NCBI GenBank assembly: GCA_032718475.1 | Contig: JAUCBJ010005144.1 | Span: 1-22,774, forward strand | Length of the DNA stretch: 22,774 bases | Reading direction: 5' to 3' | From: Nemertoderma westbladi | Taxonomy: Eukaryota; Xenacoelomorpha; Nemertodermatida; Nemertodermatidae | Shown: piece by piece, positions 18,496-22,774 of the stretch | Layout of the letters: each line of letters begins with the position of its first letter | Position numbering within the stretch: the stretch's first letter is position 1 | Notes under the pieces: generated by a model | The model's input: the letters and a program-made list of their open reading frames with translations, nothing else | The model's database searches: none | Told to the model about the DNA's origin: nothing | Position numbers and translations under genes: made by a program

Positions 18496-21456
18496 TTGGT
18501 GAATCTGAGGCAAGTCACTAGACTAGCCTCAGTAAACACCCTAACACTCGGGTCCCCAATGCGACAAGGTGAGCTGACTGCCTTGGCAGATAAGCTTTCT
18601 CTTAGCGCAGTGGGTGTTCAAGAGCACCGAATGCAGACTGGACAGACTGATGAGGTTCTGATTAAGGACATGGGGGGCGGTTGGCGACTCGCCCTCGCGT
18701 CAGCAGATGATAGTGGCAATGGTGGAATTGGTCTATTGATGAATCCAACTGCACATGCAGCATTGGACAAAATAGACCAAATCTCTAACCGCATCATCCG
18801 TTGCCACTTCTCATGTTCTGGAAGACTGGCTAAGAAGTTTCCTAAGGTGGTTCTGATTGTGTGCTACTCTCCAACTAGTGTTGCCCCTGTAGAGGAGGTG
18901 GAAAATTTCTACCACAATCTACAAGCAGCAACTGATGGAGTGGATCAGCATGCATTCTTAACATTCCTGGGAGACTTTAATGCAAGTCTGCATCAATCAC
19001 CTACATCGCCCTGGGTCTATAGCAATAGTGTTAACCGAAATTCTGTCCATCTTCAGGATTTTATCTCTGGAAATGGATTGTTTTCGGCTGGAACCCAGTT
19101 CAAGAAGCGAACTGGAAAGCTATGGACTCATAGTGGACCCAGTGGTCACAAGTCCCAGATAGACCATATTCTGTTTCGTAGGAAATACAGGAGCTCTATA
19201 CAAGACTGTAATGCATTTACACTTCGACCCTTCTCCAGTGATCACCGCCTTATTGTGGCCAAGGTAAGACTTAGTCTGCGTGCTAGCAGAACAACGAAAT
19301 CTGCCTTGCCACGGCATGACTGGTCCTCTCTGTTGCAACAGCCAAGTGTGAGATCCAGCTTCACACTACAGCTGAGCAACAGGTATGAGGCTCTTGCCTC
19401 TGAGGCGGCAGATCACTGTGAGGGCTATACTGCCTTTACAGAAGCAGTTAAGTTAGCAGCTGCAGAAACAGTTCCTGTATACCCTCGAAACAGGAAAAGG
19501 GCCCCCTGGACTGACAACAAAATTCAGAAGTGCCGAAATGACCTTCATAAGGCACAGAAAGAGTCCCGACTCAAACAGACTACAGCGGCCAAGAATGCAG
19601 TTAAAGCTGCATCTAGGTCCCTGAACAGGCAGTACTCTGTTAATATACAGGAGCTAATAAACCAACAGGTTGATGCCATCAATGATGCTGACGACAGCAG
19701 GCAATCATCCCAGGCATGGAAATCGATCAATCTGCTTACTGGGCGGAAAAGCCAACCAACCACCAAGGTTAAGGCTGAATCACCAGCCGATCGCCTCAAT
19801 GGTTGGAAGGCCCACTTTGAAAAGCTCCTCAATAATGACAGGGTATTGCCTGATAACTTTATAGAAGTAAAAGTGTCTGAGTCTGTACTCCCAGATATTC
19901 CCATTGGCGATATCTCCTTTGCAGAAGTGAAGGCTGCTGCAAAGAGCATTAAGACCAATCGTGCCAGTGGAGTAGATGGTGTTCCCCCTGAGGTCTTTAA
20001 AATACCTGAGTGTTTAAAGCTCATCTATCCCATCATAGTAGACATGTACCGTACAACAAGAGTCCCACAAGAAATGAAAACAAATAAGTTGGTGCCAGTT
20101 CCCAAGAAGGGCAACCTAACACTCTATGGTTCTTTTCGGGGAATCTCATTGATCTCGATTGCTGCAAAACTATACAATAGAATTCTATTAAATCGCATCA
20201 GGGATCCCATTGAGAGACTGCTACGTGGAAATCAGAATGGGTTCCGTAAAGGTCGTGGGACCATGGAGCCCATTTTGGCACTTAGAAGGATAATTGAAGA
20301 GTTATCAAAAAAGAAAGACAGGCATCTGGCTGTTATCTTTGTTGACTTCTTCAAGGCCTTTGATTCAGTCTCTCGCTCACGTATGTTCAGCATACTTTCA
20401 TTATATGGGATTCCTGATGAAATTATTGCAGCAATCAGATCAGTATACGATGGTTCGACAACATTTGTGTCTACTGTTGACGGTGACACAGAACCATTTG
20501 AAGTGTTATGGGGCGTCCTCCAAGGAGACACACTTGCTCCATTCTTGTTCATTATTGTGGTTGACTATGTTCTACGCATGTCCTTAGATCATCATAATGA
20601 TGATGGGGTGATGATAACTCCACCTACTGGCTCCAGAAGTCGAGGAAATCGTGCCAAGTACCTAACTGATCTAGACTTTGCTGATGACTTAGGAGTACTC
20701 TCAGAATCATTAGAGGGAGCCCAGCGGCTCCTCAGCTCATTAGAACATGCTGCTTCTAGTGTTGGTCTTTTTATTAACTCCAGAAAGACCAAAATTCTGA
20801 CAGTTAACTTTGAAAGTCCTCAGCAAGTCTCTGATCGGATGAGCATAAGCTCAAAGGATGGTATGCTTGAGCATGTGGACGACTTCTGTTACCTGGGATC
20901 ATGGATCCGGAAGTCAGGTGAGGACCTTCGAATACGTAAGGGAAAGGCATGGGCAGCCTTGAATAGGCTTTCCAGGATTTGGAAGTCACCTAGAATTAAT
21001 CGGAAACTTAAGGTCCGATTATTTAGAGCAGCAGTAGTTCCAGTACTCCTCTACGGGAGTCCATGCTGGGCTCTAACTGCTGAGGACACCAAATCTCTGG
21101 ATGGCACATTCACAAGAATGCTACGCCGGGTACATTGTGTCAAGTACAATGCACACATCTCCAACCAGACACTATATAACATTGGAGGTGTCTCATTGGT
21201 TCCCCCAAGCTTGACACTAGAACAAAATCGCCTCCGCTTTGCAGGACATTGCTTTCGCCGTGAGGACCAGCCAGTGCATAATCTTGTACTTTGGCAGCCT
21301 CATGGAGTGAATAAGCATGGTGGACAGCCCATGACTTTCTTGAGACGCATCTTAAAGGACACTGGCCTTAAAGATGCGGATGATCTAGCAAATGTCATGG
21401 GTGATAGGGAGTTGTGGCGGTGCAATTTTGTTGACAAGCCGGCACAGCATTCTTAA
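18496..21456 (+). CDS. Endonuclease-reverse transcriptase polyprotein of an RTE-like LINE, uninterrupted
   Basis: A frame of 986 codons with no stop. Numbering from 18496: an APE-type endonuclease (about 10-258) nicks target DNA, with SVNTL, QEHR (42-45), GGIGLL, CYSP, GDFN (159-162), QIDHI (221-225) and SSDH (247-250) all present. A linker is followed by the RT (about 480-770), with FVDFFKAFD (catalytic D617), GVLQGDTLAPFLF (673-685) and FADD (728-731). A C-terminal region ends CNFVDKPAQHS. The protein would copy LINE RNA at the nicked site. No ATG exists at the true beginning: 18496 is a TTG, the frame stays open back through the element start at 18412 into flanking DNA (stop at 18376-18378), and the first in-frame ATG (18559) falls after the first endonuclease motif. 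The copy is probably slightly 5'-truncated, but its catalytic core looks intact. Confidence 0.88.
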   Translation: MVNLRQVTRLASVNTLTLGSPMRQGELTALADKLSLSAVGVQEHRMQTGQTDEVLIKDMGGGWRLALASADDSGNGGIGLLMNPTAHAALDKIDQISNRIIRCHFSCSGRLAKKFPKVVLIVCYSPTSVAPVEEVENFYHNLQAATDGVDQHAFLTFLGDFNASLHQSPTSPWVYSNSVNRNSVHLQDFISGNGLFSAGTQFKKRTGKLWTHSGPSGHKSQIDHILFRRKYRSSIQDCNAFTLRPFSSDHRLIVAKVRLSLRASRTTKSALPRHDWSSLLQQPSVRSSFTLQLSNRYEALASEAADHCEGYTAFTEAVKLAAAETVPVYPRNRKRAPWTDNKIQKCRNDLHKAQKESRLKQTTAAKNAVKAASRSLNRQYSVNIQELINQQVDAINDADDSRQSSQAWKSINLLTGRKSQPTTKVKAESPADRLNGWKAHFEKLLNNDRVLPDNFIEVKVSESVLPDIPIGDISFAEVKAAAKSIKTNRASGVDGVPPEVFKIPECLKLIYPIIVDMYRTTRVPQEMKTNKLVPVPKKGNLTLYGSFRGISLISIAAKLYNRILLNRIRDPIERLLRGNQNGFRKGRGTMEPILALRRIIEELSKKKDRHLAVIFVDFFKAFDSVSRSRMFSILSLYGIPDEIIAAIRSVYDGSTTFVSTVDGDTEPFEVLWGVLQGDTLAPFLFIIVVDYVLRMSLDHHNDDGVMITPPTGSRSRGNRAKYLTDLDFADDLGVLSESLEGAQRLLSSLEHAASSVGLFINSRKTKILTVNFESPQQVSDRMSISSKDGMLEHVDDFCYLGSWIRKSGEDLRIRKGKAWAALNRLSRIWKSPRINRKLKVRLFRAAVVPVLLYGSPCWALTAEDTKSLDGTFTRMLRRVHCVKYNAHISNQTLYNIGGVSLVPPSLTLEQNRLRFAGHCFRREDQPVHNLVLWQPHGVNKHGGQPMTFLRRILKDTGLKDADDLANVMGDRELWRCNFVDKPAQHS

Positions 21457-21500
21457 AAATGCAGCTGCAATGCAGCATGCCGATCCTAGTAGTAGTAGTA
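21457..21500 (+). repeat. LINE 3' UTR and (TAG)n tail
   Basis: Only about 44 nt separate the stop from the target duplication: aaatgcagctgcaatgcagc, then gatcc, then five TAG/AGT units. The same sequence ends copy 2 at 16637-16683 with about seven units. The gcagctgc palindrome may be part of the RNA structure recognised by the RT. Confidence 0.8.
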
Positions 21501-21514
21501 GTCCTGCGCGATGG
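21501..21514. repeat. 14-bp target site duplication of LINE copy 1, right copy
   Basis: Identical to 18398-18411; followed by ccccacgaacgtg, the continuation of module C. Confidence 0.88.
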
Positions 21515-21541
21515 CCCCACGAACGTGTTTAGTTTACTTAC
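21515..21541 (+). repeat. Module C, copy 2 (right remainder)
   Basis: ccccacgaacgtgtttag continues the module interrupted at 18411. The similarity ends where the CR1-like LINE 3' end begins. Confidence 0.65.
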
Positions 21542-21542
21542 T

Positions 21543-22774
21543 GCTCACCGACAAGGTTTATTTGTAATAGTCTTGTAAATAGGATTCTTCCCCCGTGCTC
21601 CTTCCAGCCAGCTTGCTGGCTTTCTAGTGAAAAGACAACTAACAACTAAGATAATTATTTAGTCTATTTAAAAAAATTTTAATTATTGGAGATAATATAT
21701 TATTCAAAAGGACAAAAAACTACTTAACACACACTTAACAAATCCACAAACAAAGGCAAGACACACATGTTTATACATCCACACATACATTATACTATTA
21801 ACTACTGTACAATACTAAATTTAAAACAAAATACTACTTAATACAAATGTAAATATTAGCAATTGGGGCCTATTGGAGTTACAATTAAGCATCAAGATCA
21901 TACAAATAATTTTTTAAAGTACGCTTTAAAATACCTATTGTACTAGACTGTCGCACTGATGAAGGTAAATTGTTCCAGATGATTGGTGAAACTTGGAAAA
22001 TTGACGGTTCTCGCACACGAAGTGAATTTCTTACTCTAAAACAATTTTGGGACTGTGAAATTCTCGTTTCATAGTTATGGATGATTCCTCGTACTTAGTT
22101 CCAATTTAAGCCTTATGCGAATTTAGTTCCAATGGAAACGAATTGATATTGCCATGTTTGAAAGTTGTTTATAAATGCATGCAGTAATGTTGTCTAAAAG
22201 TGTTACCGGTAGTAATGCAAGATCGGTTGACATATTAGGCCGAAACCCGAATTGACAATTCGACAAAATACCGTGTAGTTGGAGGTGATTTAGCAACTGT
22301 TGTTGTGCCACTTTCTCCAAGAGTTTCGAAAAGAAAGGCAACACTGAAATTGGGCGGTAAAATTTTAAATTGGCACACAAATTTTGGGGTCGTCTAGGAT
22401 TTTACCGGTATAAAGAGAAGAATTGATAATGTAAGTAATAGGTTGTATAATGCAGTGTAGTGTAGGAATTGCTATTTTGGCACTGATATCATCATGGCCT
22501 AGCTTTTTGGCTGAGACTTGATACCATTAATAAAATGTCATCTGTAGAAACTTCCCCAAAGTTAATAACTTCTCTAGTTTTTTGAGGGGGGTTATGTATT
22601 TTAGTGGGCAATCAGGCACATTTAGAATCTAGTTGTTTCCCTACATTGGCATAGTAATTGTTAAAAACTCTGGCAATTTTGGAAGGCTCAGTTGAAGTTG
22701 ATGAGTTATGAATAATAAGTTGAGGAGCCGATTTTTTGAAATTTTATGTTTTATAAGTAGGTTTATCGATTTCC
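21543..22774 (-). pseudogene. CR1/L2/Jockey-like LINE ORF2 remnant with 3' end, internally deleted, runs off the window
   Basis: On the minus strand, sequence entering at 22774 reads as the pre-RT region (KIARVFNNYYANVG), a stop, then after a frameshift GHDDISAKIA. The RT start follows at 22380-22125 (YRPISVLPFFSKLLEKVAQQ, then QFGFRPNMSTDLALL). It breaks off near 22125 before the catalytic boxes. From about 22075 the C-terminal end of such an ORF2 appears (SIFQVSPIIWNNLPSSVRQS, ending YLYDLDA and TAA near 21890). The 3' UTR follows to about 21543 with an agccagcaagctggct hairpin and an aaataaa near the end. The YADD-containing middle is missing, so about half of the RT was deleted. Clade placement is inference. 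Confidence 0.78.

Larger units (their letters stand above)
18412..21500 (+). mobile_element. RTE-like LINE, copy 1, near full length (3.1 kb)
   Basis: The element has a single long frame, an unusually short 3' UTR (about 25 nt after the stop before the tail region gatcc) and a (TAG)n microsatellite tail in place of poly(A). Total length is about 3.1 kb with a perfect 14-bp target duplication. Size, one fused APE-RT protein, tiny 3' UTR and simple-repeat tail are features of the RTE clade; this placement is inference without a tree. Two further pieces of the family lie at 6898-7003 and 14467-16683. It lies inside interspersed module C. Confidence 0.88.

Overview
The window is eukaryotic, repeat-dense genomic DNA, most likely from a marine invertebrate. 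No ribosome-binding-site or operon structure is present. Nearly everything recognisable is a transposable element: non-LTR retrotransposons of three kinds, a Ty3/Gypsy gag-protease remnant, a pogo/Tigger DNA transposon, a foldback element and tRNA-like SINE sequence. The frequent word taggccta and the mix of element types suggest an echinoderm-like or other invertebrate genome, but this taxonomic guess is weak. No host protein-coding gene was recognised; the only host-like candidate is an exon-like open frame at 179-484.

Layout. 1-1200: AT-rich DNA, the exon-like frame, a tRNA-like SINE head (651-729) and a CCAAT/TATA promoter-like or LTR-like stretch (790-1190). 1200-4046: a long low-coding stretch with two 257-bp direct repeats (2399-2655 and 3790-4046, 4 differences) around 1.13 kb, resembling a small or internally deleted LTR element. 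4047-6900, minus strand: a decayed L1-type LINE (ORF1 plus RT palm and C-terminus) whose ORF1 is interrupted after its fourth codon by a 1.1-kb foldback element (5697-6798, 8-bp target duplication) built from arrays of a 15-bp unit. 6898-7003: a small piece of the same RTE-like LINE that is intact further right. 7024-8428: about three diverged copies of a 0.4-0.5 kb tandem unit. 8429-9475, minus strand: a Gypsy gag-protease fossil with a CCHC knuckle and an FLPDSG protease site. 9700-11800: interspersed repeat modules, some of which recur at 17583-18411.

12418-17326 is a pogo/Tigger-type DNA transposon with TA target duplications and terminal inverted repeats. It encodes a broken DD35D transposase ending in a PHD-like zinc finger. 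It has been split by a 5'-truncated LINE (14467-16683) flanked by an unusually long target duplication of about 135 bp. 17634-18411 plus 21515-21541 is a second copy of the interspersed module, split by a nearly identical LINE (18412-21500) with an uninterrupted endonuclease-RT frame, a (TAG)n tail and a 14-bp target duplication. 21543-22774, minus strand, is an internally deleted CR1/L2/Jockey-like LINE that includes its 3' end.

The genes do not form a cooperative pathway. The window is a nested record of insertions: old interspersed repeats and LINEs first, then the pogo transposon, the foldback element and two recent LINE insertions. The best leads for something not widely described are the foldback element with satellite-like arms, the PHD-tailed pogo transposase, and the roughly 135-bp target duplication made by a LINE family that elsewhere in the same window made one of only 14 bp.
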